Of a stretch of 64,000 nt of DNA, positions 8,473 to 17,481 are shown piece by piece (the first letter of the stretch is position 1; each line of letters starts with the position of its first letter). The position numbers and the translations under genes are program-made. The DNA lies in NCBI GenBank assembly GCA_900756155.1, contig CAAEJV010000036.1:132532-196531 (forward strand). The letters run 5' to 3'. Origin of the DNA: Pasteurellaceae bacterium (GTDB lineage Bacteria; Pseudomonadota; Gammaproteobacteria; Enterobacterales; Pasteurellaceae). The notes beneath the pieces are model-generated. The model was not told the DNA's origin and ran no database searches. It saw only the letters and a list, made by a program, of their open reading frames with translations.

Positions 8473-9357
8473 TTACATTCCAATCACTACGCAACTCGCC
8501 ACTGATTTTGCTTTATCTTGTGCTGCTGTTGCGGCATCTCGACTACCAAATGGTCCCACTCGTACGCGGTTCCATTCTTCACTTGTCGCAATTTGTGCAT
8601 TTACGCCAGCCATCGCTAGACGACCTTGTAAGCTTTCTGCTTGTGCACGATTTTTAAATGCTCCACATTGTAAACCGAATTTTTTGCCGCCAGCCTGTAC
8701 TTGTTGTTCAGCGGGTTTCGGTTCTACTTTTTTCGGTTGCTCAGTTTTAGCAGGTTCCGTTTTTGCGGGTTCAGCTTTCACCACTTCTACTTTTTTCGGA
8801 GGTTCAGGCTTTTTAACTGGCTCTGTTTTTTTAACTGGCTCAGGCTTTTTCGCTTCTGGGTTTGCTGTTTGCTGAGCTAGCTGAGTTTGAGCTGTCTGTG
8901 CTGGTTGAGCTTGCTGTGCTTGAGCCGCGGCTTTTTCTGCATTCGCCGCTTCTTGCTCTTTACGTTGCGCTTCTAATTTTTTCGCTTCTTCTGCCGCTTT
9001 TTGTTCTTTTTCCATTTGAATAAGCACTTGACGCTGTTCTTCCGTCAAACGCATATTTTTTTCAACTGAAGAAGGATTATTATCCACCGGCACCGTACGA
9101 GTTTCTAATTCTTTAATATAGTGCCACACCTCTTCTGGGCGATTTGGTAACACACTTTTCGGTTGTGGTTTTTCCGGCTGAACATTTGTCGTCACTACTG
9201 GTGCTGGTGTTTTACTTTTTAAGAAGTAAAGCCCTAACCCAAAACCTAATACCGCCACCAACGCAAAAACAATTAAGGTATTACGATTAAAACTTTTCTT
9301 TGCTTTCTTTTTATTATTTTTTGAGCCGCTTCGACCGGCAAAATCTCGATGAGCCAC
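8473..9357 (-). CDS. ftsN: cell division protein FtsN
   Basis: A 294-residue bitopic divisome protein that triggers septal peptidoglycan synthesis. A short basic cytoplasmic tail (KNNKKKAKKSF) precedes one membrane helix at about residues 29-48. A long Gln/Ala/Lys/Pro/Glu-rich periplasmic linker follows, with repeats such as PAKTEPAKTE. A C-terminal SPOR domain (about 220-294, FGLQCGAFKNRAQAESLQGRL ... VRVGPFG) binds denuded glycan. The start codon is GTG at 9357 with AGGA nine bases upstream. It lies downstream of priA, as in E. coli, where cytR lies between the two. The linker repeats vary in length among relatives. Confidence 0.93.
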   Translation of the reverse strand: MAHRDFAGRSGSKNNKKKAKKSFNRNTLIVFALVAVLGFGLGLYFLKSKTPAPVVTTNVQPEKPQPKSVLPNRPEEVWHYIKELETRTVPVDNNPSSVEKNMRLTEEQRQVLIQMEKEQKAAEEAKKLEAQRKEQEAANAEKAAAQAQQAQPAQTAQTQLAQQTANPEAKKPEPVKKTEPVKKPEPPKKVEVVKAEPAKTEPAKTEQPKKVEPKPAEQQVQAGGKKFGLQCGAFKNRAQAESLQGRLAMAGVNAQIATSEEWNRVRVGPFGSRDAATAAQDKAKSVASCVVIGM

Positions 9358-9450
9358 GATAAAATCCTAAAATATTCGATAAATTAAACTTAGAGTATAA
9401 AAAACGCTTAATTCTACTGAAAAACAGTGCATTTTTCTAGGGAATTTTTG

Positions 9451-11640
9451 CTAACTCAAATCCAATGGATCCACGTCTAAAATTAACCGCACTTGAGAAG
9501 ACTTTATCAGCTCTGGTGAATATCGACTCAATGCCGCCTGTAATTGTTTCCGAGAAGCGTGCTGTAATAATAACTGCCAACGATACTGCCCTGCTTTTTT
9601 GCTGAACGGTGCGGGAATCGGCCCCAACACTTGCAAGCCTTCTATTTTTTGTTCATAGAAGAAAGAGGCTAATTGCGACAATGCATTTTCCGCCTCTTCA
9701 GAATGACGACATTGTGCTTTAAACAACGCTTGGAAACTAAACGGAGGCAAGCCCATATTATGCCGCAACTTCAAGGTTTCTTCTGCAAAGGCTTGATAGC
9801 CCTTTTCAAGTAAGGTAGTTAATAACGGGTGATCCGGATAATGCGTCTGCAAAACCACTTCGCCTTGTTTTTCGGCTCTGCCTGAGCGTCCTGCAACTTG
9901 TACATAAAGCTGCGCTAAACGTTCTTCGGCTCTGAAATCAAGGGAAAATAAGGCATTATCTACATTCACTAAAGCAACCAAAGTGACATTCGGAAAATGG
10001 TGTCCTTTGGCTAACATTTGGGTGCCAATTAAAATCTGACTTTTACCTTGCTGAATATCCTCTAAATAACCTTCAAGCTTGCCTTTTCGTGCTGTGCTAT
10101 CACGATCGATACGAGCAATATTATATTGTGGGAAACGTACTTTTAAGGTTTCCTCCAGTTGTTCAGTGCCTAACCCCGTTGTGACTAAATGCGTTGAACC
10201 ACAATGACCACATTGCATCGGCACTGTTTTTTGTGCGCCACAATGATGGCAGCGTAAAACACGCTGGTGTTGGTGATAAGTATAAGGTTTTTCGCAATGA
10301 TGACACTCATCAATCCAACCACATTCATGACATAACAACACAGGCGCAAATCCACGTCGATTAAGGAATAACAACACTTGGTTACCTTTTTCTAAGTGTT
10401 CTTGCATACGTTTCAATAACGGTTCGGATAAGCCGTTTTGAATTCGTTGATGTTTTAAATCAATCACAAACTGGCGAAGTGCGGTCGCATTTCCGGCTCT
10501 TTTTGATAAGACCAAATGATGATATTTGCCATTTTGTACGTTATTCACACTTTCCAAACTTGGTGTGGCAGAACCCAATAAGATAGGAATATTGAGCTTT
10601 TGAGCAAGCACAATACCTAAATCTCTCGCATGATAACGCCAACCATCTTGCTGTTTAAACGAGCCGTCATGTTCTTCATCTAAAATGATTAAGCCGAGAT
10701 CTGAAAACTGGGTGAAGAGCGCCGATCTCGTACCAATCACGATTGCACTCTGTCCTGTTCTTGCTCGCTCCCAAACATTTAAGCGTTGTGTATCATTCAA
10801 GTTGGAATGCAATACATCAATTTCGACATTAAAGCGAGCTTGGAACCGTCTCACAGTCTGAGGGGTAAGCCCAATTTCAGGAACAAGCACTAAAACCTGT
10901 TTGCCTTTTTTTAAAACTTCTTCAATATACTGCAGATAGATTTCAGTTTTGCCAGAACCAGTTACGCCCTCTAACAACCACACATTAAAGCCTTCTTGGA
11001 AAAGCAATTGGCTAAATGCAAGGGCTTGTTGCTTGTTTAAGGTCAATCGGTTATCAAGATTAACTAAAGGATTATCCCCTAGCGCTTGCTGCCAACTTTT
11101 TTGTTCAGTAGGCACAATAATCTCTTCCACATAATCTTTGCCTTTAAGAGCAGACCAAATTGCGGAACTGATCTCATTATTACCTTTCTCTAGATCTTGC
11201 GTGAACAATAAATTTAAGGCTTCAGCTTGTTTTTTAGCGCGTTTTAATTCACCCAATTCTAATGCTTGTTTTCCAAGGTCCGTAATACGCCAAAAAGTGC
11301 GGTCATTTTTAACCGCACTTTCTCCATTGCGGAGTTTGACTGGCAGCGCTTGAAACAACACATCGCCTAAGGCTGCACGATAATAATTAGCGGACCACGC
11401 CAACCAATCCCAAGTTGTGGAATTAAAAAGTGATTCAGCATCAAGTACATCAATAATCGGTTTTAACTTTTCTTTTGCTACATCCGAAGAAGCTGGCAAA
11501 TCCACCACGATCCCTACTCGTTTTTGCGAACCAAAAGGCACCAGCACTCGTCCACCAACGATTGGCGTCAAGTCGGGTGAATAGAGATAATCAAAAAATC
11601 GGGGAAGCGGTACGGCTAATGCAACTCGGACAATATTCAT
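9451..11640 (-). CDS. priA: primosomal helicase PriA (replication restart)
   Basis: A DEAH-type 3'-5' helicase that reloads the replisome at collapsed forks. It has an N-terminal DNA 3'-end binding domain, Walker A GVTGSGKT, Walker B/DEAH-like ILDEEHDGSFK, and a zinc region with four CxxC pairs (CHECGWIDECHHC ... CHHCGAQKTVPMQCGHC). A C-terminal helicase lobe follows (GTQMLAKGHHFP, VAGRSGRAEKQGEV). The longest frame begins at 11670. I place the start at 11640 (MNIVRVALAVPLPRFFDYL), because E. coli PriA begins at that alignment point and the protein is then 729 residues, the family length. Neither ATG has a strong ribosome binding site. An inverted uptake-sequence pair lies inside the gene near 11294-11321. 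Confidence 0.95.
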   Translation of the reverse strand: MNIVRVALAVPLPRFFDYLYSPDLTPIVGGRVLVPFGSQKRVGIVVDLPASSDVAKEKLKPIIDVLDAESLFNSTTWDWLAWSANYYRAALGDVLFQALPVKLRNGESAVKNDRTFWRITDLGKQALELGELKRAKKQAEALNLLFTQDLEKGNNEISSAIWSALKGKDYVEEIIVPTEQKSWQQALGDNPLVNLDNRLTLNKQQALAFSQLLFQEGFNVWLLEGVTGSGKTEIYLQYIEEVLKKGKQVLVLVPEIGLTPQTVRRFQARFNVEIDVLHSNLNDTQRLNVWERARTGQSAIVIGTRSALFTQFSDLGLIILDEEHDGSFKQQDGWRYHARDLGIVLAQKLNIPILLGSATPSLESVNNVQNGKYHHLVLSKRAGNATALRQFVIDLKHQRIQNGLSEPLLKRMQEHLEKGNQVLLFLNRRGFAPVLLCHECGWIDECHHCEKPYTYHQHQRVLRCHHCGAQKTVPMQCGHCGSTHLVTTGLGTEQLEETLKVRFPQYNIARIDRDSTARKGKLEGYLEDIQQGKSQILIGTQMLAKGHHFPNVTLVALVNVDNALFSLDFRAEERLAQLYVQVAGRSGRAEKQGEVVLQTHYPDHPLLTTLLEKGYQAFAEETLKLRHNMGLPPFSFQALFKAQCRHSEEAENALSQLASFFYEQKIEGLQVLGPIPAPFSKKAGQYRWQLLLQHASRKQLQAALSRYSPELIKSSQVRLILDVDPLDLS

Positions 11641-11754
11641 AACAAAAAAACGATTAAAAATTTTTGTCATTATACGGGAATTAGGTGGAAAAATCCCACA
11701 ACCTTGCCTTTTAGTGTATAATCGCCGCCAATTTTAATTGAGCGAATAAATACC

Positions 11755-12501
11755 ATGACAGAATCGCAAAAAACCTTTGCTGATCAAAAACGTAAAACCG
11801 TTGAAACGGCTGAATTTACAGAAGATGGTCGTTATAAACGTAAAGTTCGCAGCTTTGTGTTGCGGACGGGTCGCTTAAGTGATTTTCAAAAAAATATGAT
11901 GAACGATCACTGGGCTGATCTTGGATTAGATTATCAAAACGCCCCTTTTGATTTTGCCGCGATTTATGGCAATACCAATCCCGTTATATTAGAAATTGGT
12001 TTCGGTATGGGCAAATCGTTAGTGGATATGGCTGAAGCAAATCCTGATAAAAATTATCTCGGTATTGAAGTGCACACGCCTGGTGTGGGTGCCTGTATTG
12101 CTTATGCGGTAGAAAAAGGCGTGAAAAACCTTCGCGTGATTTGCCATGATGCCACTGAAATTTTACGTGATTGTGTAAAAGACGGTGAATTAGGCGGCTT
12201 ACAACTTTTCTTCCCTGACCCTTGGCATAAAGCGAAACATCATAAACGCCGTATTGTTCAACCGCACTTTGTGGAGCAAGTCGTGCAAAAATTACAACCA
12301 AATGGTTTTATTCATATGGCAACGGATTGGGAAAACTATGCGGAACAAATGCTCGAAGTCCTTTCAGCCAATGAAAACTTAATCAATACAGCCGAACAAG
12401 ATTATATTCCACGTCCTGATTTCCGCCCTCTTACAAAATTTGAGGCGCGCGGTCATCGCTTAGGTCACGGCGTATGGGATTTATACTTTAAGAAAAAATA
12501 A
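11755..12501 (+). CDS. trmB: tRNA (guanine-N7)-methyltransferase
   Basis: A 248-residue enzyme that makes m7G at position 46 in the variable loop of tRNAs using SAM. Motif I LEIGFGMGKSLVDMA is at about residues 79-93. The family signatures LQLFFPDPWHKAKHHKRRIV (about 145-164) and the C-terminal HRLGHGVWDLYF are present. It is divergent from priA. A TATAAT at 11717-11722 with a GC-rich stretch behind it is a likely -10 box, without an obvious -35. It is followed closely by yggL, so the two are probably cotranscribed. Confidence 0.96.
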   Translation: MTESQKTFADQKRKTVETAEFTEDGRYKRKVRSFVLRTGRLSDFQKNMMNDHWADLGLDYQNAPFDFAAIYGNTNPVILEIGFGMGKSLVDMAEANPDKNYLGIEVHTPGVGACIAYAVEKGVKNLRVICHDATEILRDCVKDGELGGLQLFFPDPWHKAKHHKRRIVQPHFVEQVVQKLQPNGFIHMATDWENYAEQMLEVLSANENLINTAEQDYIPRPDFRPLTKFEARGHRLGHGVWDLYFKKK

Positions 12502-12552
12502 TCATCGAGATGATGACGATACCCATTACCTTAACATAGGAGAACATTGAAA

Positions 12553-12894
12553 ATGAAAACTCGTAATCAACGTCAACGTAAAAAACTTCACTTAGCTGAA
12601 TTCCAAGAATTAGGCTTTTTAGTGAATTGGCAATTTGCTGAAGGGACCAGCATCGAAACTATCGATGAAACCGTTGACCGTTTTATTGCTGAAGTGATTC
12701 AACCAAACGGCTTAGCTTATGAAGGTAGCGGCTATTTACATTGGGAAGGCTTAGTTTGCTTAGAAAAAATTGGCAAATGTGATGAAAGCCATCGTCAATT
12801 AGTGAAAAAATGGTTAGAAGAAAATAAATTACAACAAATCGAAATCAGTGAATTATTCGATATTTGGTGGGATTACCCAACCCAAAACGCATAA
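12553..12894 (+). CDS. yggL: YggL family protein (DUF469), 50S-associated
   Basis: A 113-residue conserved protein. The sequence RNQRQRKKLHLAEFQELGF at the start and the end ISELFDIWWDYP are those of the YggL/DUF469 family. E. coli YggL has been reported to bind the large ribosomal subunit, but its role is unclear. Start: ATG at 12553, nine bases after AGGAGA. The in-frame TTG at 12547 is only three bases from that site and is less likely. It lies 51 bases after trmB, a conserved neighbour pair, and is followed by a terminator. Confidence 0.88.
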   Translation: MKTRNQRQRKKLHLAEFQELGFLVNWQFAEGTSIETIDETVDRFIAEVIQPNGLAYEGSGYLHWEGLVCLEKIGKCDESHRQLVKKWLEENKLQQIEISELFDIWWDYPTQNA

Positions 12895-12911
12895 TATTTT
12901 AAACTCACTTC

Positions 12912-12930
12912 AGGGCGGTTCTTCCGCCCT
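12912..12930 (+). terminator. intrinsic terminator of trmB-yggL
   Basis: AGGGCGG and CCGCCCT pair around TTCTT. The following ATTTAATAATCATTTT is only moderately T-rich. Confidence 0.7.
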
Positions 12931-12998
12931 ATTTAATAATCATTTTCACTTATATTTTAACAATTTATTTACACTAATAACATATTTTCAAAATATCA

Positions 12999-13059
12999 TT
13001 GATCTATCTCAACAAAAGTGTATATTTCTTAAAAACTACTCCTTTTAGGTAGTTACTAT
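12999..13059 (+). promoter_or_regulatory. candidate napF control region: FNR-like box and inverted repeat
   Basis: TTGAT-CTAT-CTCAA at 12999-13012 matches the FNR consensus TTGAT-N4-ATCAA at nine of ten fixed positions. Downstream, AACTAC and GTAGTT (13034-13054) form an inverted repeat containing TACTCCT, which fits the NarL/NarP heptamer TACYYMT. The opposed half-site is imperfect and its spacing is one base instead of two. TACTAT (13054-13059) could be the -10 box, putting the FNR-like box near -60. Anaerobic and nitrate control of nap operons by FNR and NarP is established in related bacteria; these sites are inference. Confidence 0.5.
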
Positions 13060-13116
13060 TTTTTTATTAGCACTAGATAATGCATCCCTTGAAAATACCG
13101 AACTTTAAAGAAAAAT

Positions 13117-13659
13117 ATGGCGATTGAAAATCCTTCTCGCAGACAATTATTACGTGGGCAATTTTTACAATCGTTACATTCTGAAAACGCGAAAATTCAA
13201 GGTATTAATGCTATCCGTCCACCTTGGTCGATAAACGAGAACAACTTTACAGATAAATGTACGCGGTGCGGTGATTGCATACTGGTATGTGAAACCCAAA
13301 TTATCGTAAAAGGCGATGGCGGTTTTCCTGAAATACAATTTGACAAGGGCGAATGCACGTTCTGCCAAAAATGTGTTTTAGTCTGTGAACAACCGATTTT
13401 TCGTTCATTAGAAGAAGAGCCTTGGGCACATAAAGTTGAAATTACAACGCAATGTCTCACAGAAAATCGAGTGGAATGTCGAAGTTGCCAAGATAGCTGT
13501 CCGATGAATGCCATCCGTTTTCGATTACAACTTGGTGGCGTAGCAAAACCCATATTGGATTTAGAAAGCTGTAATGGTTGTGGTGCTTGCCTAAGTGTTT
13601 GCCCAACAAAAGCAATAAAAATTTTTAATATTGAAACAAATATCGATGAGTCAATTTAG
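13117..13659 (+). CDS. napF: ferredoxin-type protein NapF
   Basis: A 180-residue cytoplasmic iron-sulfur protein that helps mature NapA before its Tat export. Four cysteine clusters of the 4Fe-4S type are visible, including CTRCGDCILVC, CTFCQKCVLVC and CNGCGACLSVC. The third group (CRSCQDSC) is slightly irregular. It is the first gene of napFDAGHBC. The start (MAIENPSRRQ) follows AAAGAAAAAT, a weak ribosome binding site. The N-terminal RRQ does not lead into a hydrophobic segment, so it is not a Tat signal. It overlaps napD by 14 bases. Confidence 0.94.
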   Translation: MAIENPSRRQLLRGQFLQSLHSENAKIQGINAIRPPWSINENNFTDKCTRCGDCILVCETQIIVKGDGGFPEIQFDKGECTFCQKCVLVCEQPIFRSLEEEPWAHKVEITTQCLTENRVECRSCQDSCPMNAIRFRLQLGGVAKPILDLESCNGCGACLSVCPTKAIKIFNIETNIDESI

Positions 13660-13909
13660 CGAAAATGAGAACTGGTATGTATGCAGCATTGTTGTGCAAG
13701 CCAGACCAGAAAAACTTAACCAAGTCAAAGAAGCCATTTTAGCGATTCCAACCGCTGAGATTCATGGCGAAAAATCTGATGAAGGCAAATTGGTGGTCAC
13801 CCTTGAAAGTAACCGTCAATTAGCATTAGCGGATCTTATGGATGAAATTAAAGATATCCCAGGAGTAATTGTCGTTTCTTTAATTTCTAATTACTTAGAT
13901 GAAAAATAA
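13646..13909 (+). CDS. napD: NapD, chaperone of the NapA Tat signal
   Basis: An 87-residue cytoplasmic protein of the NapD family, which binds the twin-arginine signal peptide of NapA and prevents export before cofactor loading. The ferredoxin-like fold is suggested by WYVCSIVVQARPEKLNQVK at the start and GVIVVSLISNYLD at the end. The longest frame begins at TTG 13631. I choose ATG 13646 (MSQFSENENW), which gives the usual size and overlaps napF by 14 bases, indicating translational coupling. Confidence 0.92.
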   Translation: MSQFSENENWYVCSIVVQARPEKLNQVKEAILAIPTAEIHGEKSDEGKLVVTLESNRQLALADLMDEIKDIPGVIVVSLISNYLDEK

Positions 13910-13972
13910 ATAATTTAGGAATACATACTCTTTTGTATATTCTAAAACATTCAACAACGAGTGGGGAAAACT

Positions 13973-16459
13973 ATGGAACTTAATCGTAGAGATTTTATGA
14001 AAGCCAATGCTGCACTTGCAGCGGCAGCGGCTGCCGGTATGACCATCCCTGTTAAACAGGTTAATGCGACCGAAGATATGGGCATCAAATGGGATAAAGC
14101 CCCATGCCGTTTCTGTGGTACAGGATGTAGCGTATTGGTAGGAACCAAAGATGGTCGAGTTGTCGCAACTCAAGGTGACCCGGATGCAGAAGTAAACCGC
14201 GGTTTAAACTGTATCAAAGGTTACTTCCTTTCTAAAATCATGTACGGTGCAGACCGTGTACAAACTCCGTTATTACGTATGAAAGATGGTAAATTCCATA
14301 AAGAAGGTGACTTTACACCAGTTTCTTGGGATCAAGCTTTCACTATCATGGCGGAAAAAATCAAAGACATCTTGAAGAAAAAAGAACCAAATGCTGTTGG
14401 GATGTTCTCTTCCGGTCAAACTACTATCTATGAAGGCTATGCAAAAGTAAAACTTTGGAAAGCTGGTCTTCGTTCAAATACTATCGATCCTAATGCTCGT
14501 CACTGTATGGCGTCTGCAGCGGTTGCGTTTATGCGTACATTCGGTATGGATGAACCAATGGGTTGCTATAACGATATCGAGAAAACCGATGCATTTGTGC
14601 TTTGGGGTTCAAACATGGCGGAAATGCACCCAATTTTATGGTCTCGTATTTCTGACCGTCGTCTTTCTTCTGATAACGTGAAAGTTGTAGTTATGTCAAC
14701 ATTCGAACACCGTTCGTTTGAATTAGCTGATGTGCCTATCGTATTTAATCCACATTCAGACCTTGCAATTCTTAACTATATCGCTAACTACATTATCCAA
14801 AACGATAAAGTAAACTGGGATTTCGTTAATAAACACACTAAATTCAAACGTGGTGAAACCGATATCGGTTATGGTTTACGCCCAGAACATCCGCTTGAAG
14901 TTGCTGCGAAAAACCGTAAAACCGCAGGTAAAATGCACGATTCTGACTTCGAAGAATTCAAGAAAATCGTTGCACCTTATACATTAGATGAAGCACACCG
15001 TATTTCTGGTGTACCAAAAGATCAGCTTGAAACTCTTGCGAAGATGTACGCAGATCCAGAACAAAACTTAGTATCTTACTGGACAATGGGCTTTAACCAA
15101 CACACTCGTGGTGTATGGGTTAACCACATGATCTATAACGTACACTTATTAACCGGTAAAATTTCTAAACCAGGTTGTGGTCCGTTCTCATTAACTGGTC
15201 AACCTTCAGCTTGTGGTACAGCACGTGAAGTAGGTACTTTCGTTCACCGTTTACCAGCAGACATGGTAGTAACCAATCCAAAACACGTTGAAATTACAGA
15301 GAAAAAATGGAAATTACCAAAAGGCACTATCCCAACTGTACCTGGCTATCCAGCGGTACAACAAAGCCGTGCCTTAAAAGACGGTAAACTAAATTTCTTA
15401 TGGCAAATGTCCACCAACAACATGCAAGGCGGTCCGAATATCAATGACGAAATTTTCCCTGGTTGGCGTAACCCTGAGAACTTTATCGTTGTTTCAGACC
15501 CTTACCCATCAGTTTCTGCTGTTGCGGCTGACTTAATTCTTCCAACTTGTATGTGGGTAGAAAAAGAAGGGGGTTATGGTAACGCTGAACGTCGTACCCA
15601 ATTATGGCGTCAACAAGTAAAAGGCCCAGGTGAGTCTCGTTCTGACTTATGGCAAATTGTTGAATTTGCTAAATACTTCAAAACTGATGAAGTATGGGGT
15701 GAAGAGTTATTAGCTCAAATGCCTGAATATCGTGGCAAAACCTTATACGAAGTGCTTTACGAAAATGGTGAAGTAAACAAATTTAAAGTACCAACGGATG
15801 TTCCGGGATACATCAATGATGAAGCCGATCACTTTGGTTACTACCTACAAAAAGGTTTATTCGAAGAATACGCTGACTTCGGTCGTGGTCATGGTCATGA
15901 CTTAGCACCATTCGATACTTATCACCAAGTACGTGGTTTACGTTGGCCGGTTGTTGACGGTAAAGAAACCTTATGGCGTTACCGTGAAGGCTTTGACCCG
16001 TATGTCAAACCAGGTGAAGATATCGCATTCTATGGCTATCCAGATAAAAAAGCGATTATTCTAGGTGTTCCTTATGAAGCACCTGCAGAATCACCGGATG
16101 AAGAATATCCATTATGGTTATGTACTGGTCGTGTACTTGAGCACTGGCATACCGGTACCATGACTCGTCGTGTACCTGAATTACACCGTGCATTCCCGAA
16201 CAACTTAGTTTGGATGCACCCTGCGGATGCGAAAAAATATGGCTTACGTCATGGGGATAAAGTGAAGTTAATCACTCGTCGTGGTGAAATGATCACTTAC
16301 TTAGATACCCGTGGTCGTAACAAATGTCCTCAGGGCTTAATTTATACCACCTTCTTTGATGCGGGTCAGCTTGCGAACAAATTAACATTGGATGCAACCG
16401 ATCCAATTTCAGGCGAAACCGACTTCAAAAAATGTGCGGTTAAAGTGGAAAAAGCGTAG
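13973..16459 (+). CDS. napA: periplasmic nitrate reductase, catalytic subunit
   Basis: An 828-residue molybdoenzyme that reduces nitrate to nitrite in the periplasm. The Tat signal (NRRDFMKANAALAAAAAAG) is at residues 3-21. The 4Fe-4S ligands are in CRFCGTGC (about 44-51) plus the cysteine in LNCIKGYF. The molybdenum-ligand cysteine lies in ARHCMASAA. The protein carries two Mo-bis-MGD nucleotides, and the C-terminal domain is typical (TGRVLEHWHTGTMTRR). The longest frame begins at GTG 13961. ATG 13973 is chosen because it gives the usual Tat signal and length and follows a GTGGGG ribosome site. Electrons arrive from NapC through NapB. Confidence 0.98.
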   Translation: MELNRRDFMKANAALAAAAAAGMTIPVKQVNATEDMGIKWDKAPCRFCGTGCSVLVGTKDGRVVATQGDPDAEVNRGLNCIKGYFLSKIMYGADRVQTPLLRMKDGKFHKEGDFTPVSWDQAFTIMAEKIKDILKKKEPNAVGMFSSGQTTIYEGYAKVKLWKAGLRSNTIDPNARHCMASAAVAFMRTFGMDEPMGCYNDIEKTDAFVLWGSNMAEMHPILWSRISDRRLSSDNVKVVVMSTFEHRSFELADVPIVFNPHSDLAILNYIANYIIQNDKVNWDFVNKHTKFKRGETDIGYGLRPEHPLEVAAKNRKTAGKMHDSDFEEFKKIVAPYTLDEAHRISGVPKDQLETLAKMYADPEQNLVSYWTMGFNQHTRGVWVNHMIYNVHLLTGKISKPGCGPFSLTGQPSACGTAREVGTFVHRLPADMVVTNPKHVEITEKKWKLPKGTIPTVPGYPAVQQSRALKDGKLNFLWQMSTNNMQGGPNINDEIFPGWRNPENFIVVSDPYPSVSAVAADLILPTCMWVEKEGGYGNAERRTQLWRQQVKGPGESRSDLWQIVEFAKYFKTDEVWGEELLAQMPEYRGKTLYEVLYENGEVNKFKVPTDVPGYINDEADHFGYYLQKGLFEEYADFGRGHGHDLAPFDTYHQVRGLRWPVVDGKETLWRYREGFDPYVKPGEDIAFYGYPDKKAIILGVPYEAPAESPDEEYPLWLCTGRVLEHWHTGTMTRRVPELHRAFPNNLVWMHPADAKKYGLRHGDKVKLITRRGEMITYLDTRGRNKCPQGLIYTTFFDAGQLANKLTLDATDPISGETDFKKCAVKVEKA

Positions 16460-16482
16460 GATTTTCCTTTCGTTTCTAGTCG

Positions 16483-16558
16483 CTCCTCTCTTTCAAGAGA
16501 GGGGAATTTAAAATAAGAGCGGTCAAATTTTGCAACATTTTTACAAAATCAGGCCGCT
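16483..16558 (+). repeat. two hairpins in the napA-napG gap
   Basis: The otherwise tight operon opens to 116 bases here. The first hairpin is CCTCTCTT and AAGAGAGG (16485-16502), extended at its base. The second is imperfect: AGCGG and AATTTTG (16518-16532) pair with CAAAAT and CCGCT (16544-16558). It begins with a degenerate uptake sequence (AGCGGTCA). Neither is followed by a T-run, so they look more like mRNA-stability or polarity elements than terminators. The first resembles the CCTCTTT hairpins between leuA and leuB. Confidence 0.55.
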
Positions 16559-16575
16559 TATAAAAGGAAACGCAG

Positions 16576-17481
16576 ATGAGACTTGATCCTAACCGTCGTC
16601 AGTTTTTAAAAAATGTGACAAGAACGGCTGCCGGAGTGTGTGGGGTTGGTATTATTCTTGGCTTACAGCAACAACAAGCTAAAGCTAAAGAAGGAATCGC
16701 CTTACGTCCACCTGGTGCTTTACCGGAAAAGGATTTCTTGGCAGCTTGTACCCGTTGCGGACAATGCGTCCAAGCGTGTCCATATGATATGTTGCATTTA
16801 GCTTCGCTGATTTCACCAATGGAAGCTGGCACACCTTATTTTATTGCTCGGGATAAACCTTGCGAAATGTGTCCGGATATTCCTTGTATGAATGCTTGCC
16901 CAAGTGGCGCATTAAGTGAGGAACTTAAAGACATCAATGATGCGAGAATGGGGTTAGCCGTATTGCTAGACCATGAAACTTGTCTTAACTGGCAAGGGTT
17001 GCGTTGTGATGTGTGTTACCGCGTTTGTCCATTAGTGGATAAAGCAATTACACTTGAACGTATCCACAATGATCGTACAGGGATTCATGCAAAGCTTATT
17101 CCAACTGTTCACTCTGATGCTTGCACCGGATGCGGTAAATGCGAACAAGCTTGTGTATTAGAAGAAGCGGCAATTAAAGTCTTACCGATGGATATCGCCA
17201 AAGGACTACTCGGTCGCCACTATCGCTTAGGCTGGAAAGAAAAACAAAATGCCGGAAAATCCTTAATTGAGGAGCAACATCCGGATGGCTTACGTCCAGC
17301 AATGGATGCTCGTATGCCGGAAGGCTCACATGAGCCGGTTTATCAGCCAATGCAAGTTCAACCGAACCAAAAAGTGGCAACACCAAACCGTGCAACAATG
17401 GATTATGTACCAAATCCAACAACAGTTCCGGAAGCAGAGCAATTCCCAAATCTGGACTTAAACATTAAGGGGGTTAAATAA
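16576..17481 (+). CDS. napG: quinol-oxidation ferredoxin NapG
   Basis: A 301-residue periplasmic iron-sulfur protein with a Tat signal (NRRQFLKNVTRTAAGVCGVG, residues 6-25). Four 4Fe-4S clusters are expected, with cysteines in CTRCGQCVQAC, CEMCPDIPCMNAC, CDVCYRVC and CTGCGKCEQAC. With NapH it forms a ubiquinol dehydrogenase that feeds electrons to NapC. It has an extended Pro/Gln-rich C-terminus. The ribosome site AAAAGGAAA precedes the ATG. Its stop overlaps the napH start (TAATG), so translation is coupled. Confidence 0.95.
   Translation: MRLDPNRRQFLKNVTRTAAGVCGVGIILGLQQQQAKAKEGIALRPPGALPEKDFLAACTRCGQCVQACPYDMLHLASLISPMEAGTPYFIARDKPCEMCPDIPCMNACPSGALSEELKDINDARMGLAVLLDHETCLNWQGLRCDVCYRVCPLVDKAITLERIHNDRTGIHAKLIPTVHSDACTGCGKCEQACVLEEAAIKVLPMDIAKGLLGRHYRLGWKEKQNAGKSLIEEQHPDGLRPAMDARMPEGSHEPVYQPMQVQPNQKVATPNRATMDYVPNPTTVPEAEQFPNLDLNIKGVK

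Noticed and set aside
11294..11321. Inverted uptake pair resembling a terminator inside priA
   Set aside because: It lies in the middle of an intact coding frame, translated through, and lacks a proper T-run; counted only as uptake sequences.
13174..13553. Reverse frames opposite napF
   Set aside because: They mirror the cysteine clusters of napF and have no independent support.
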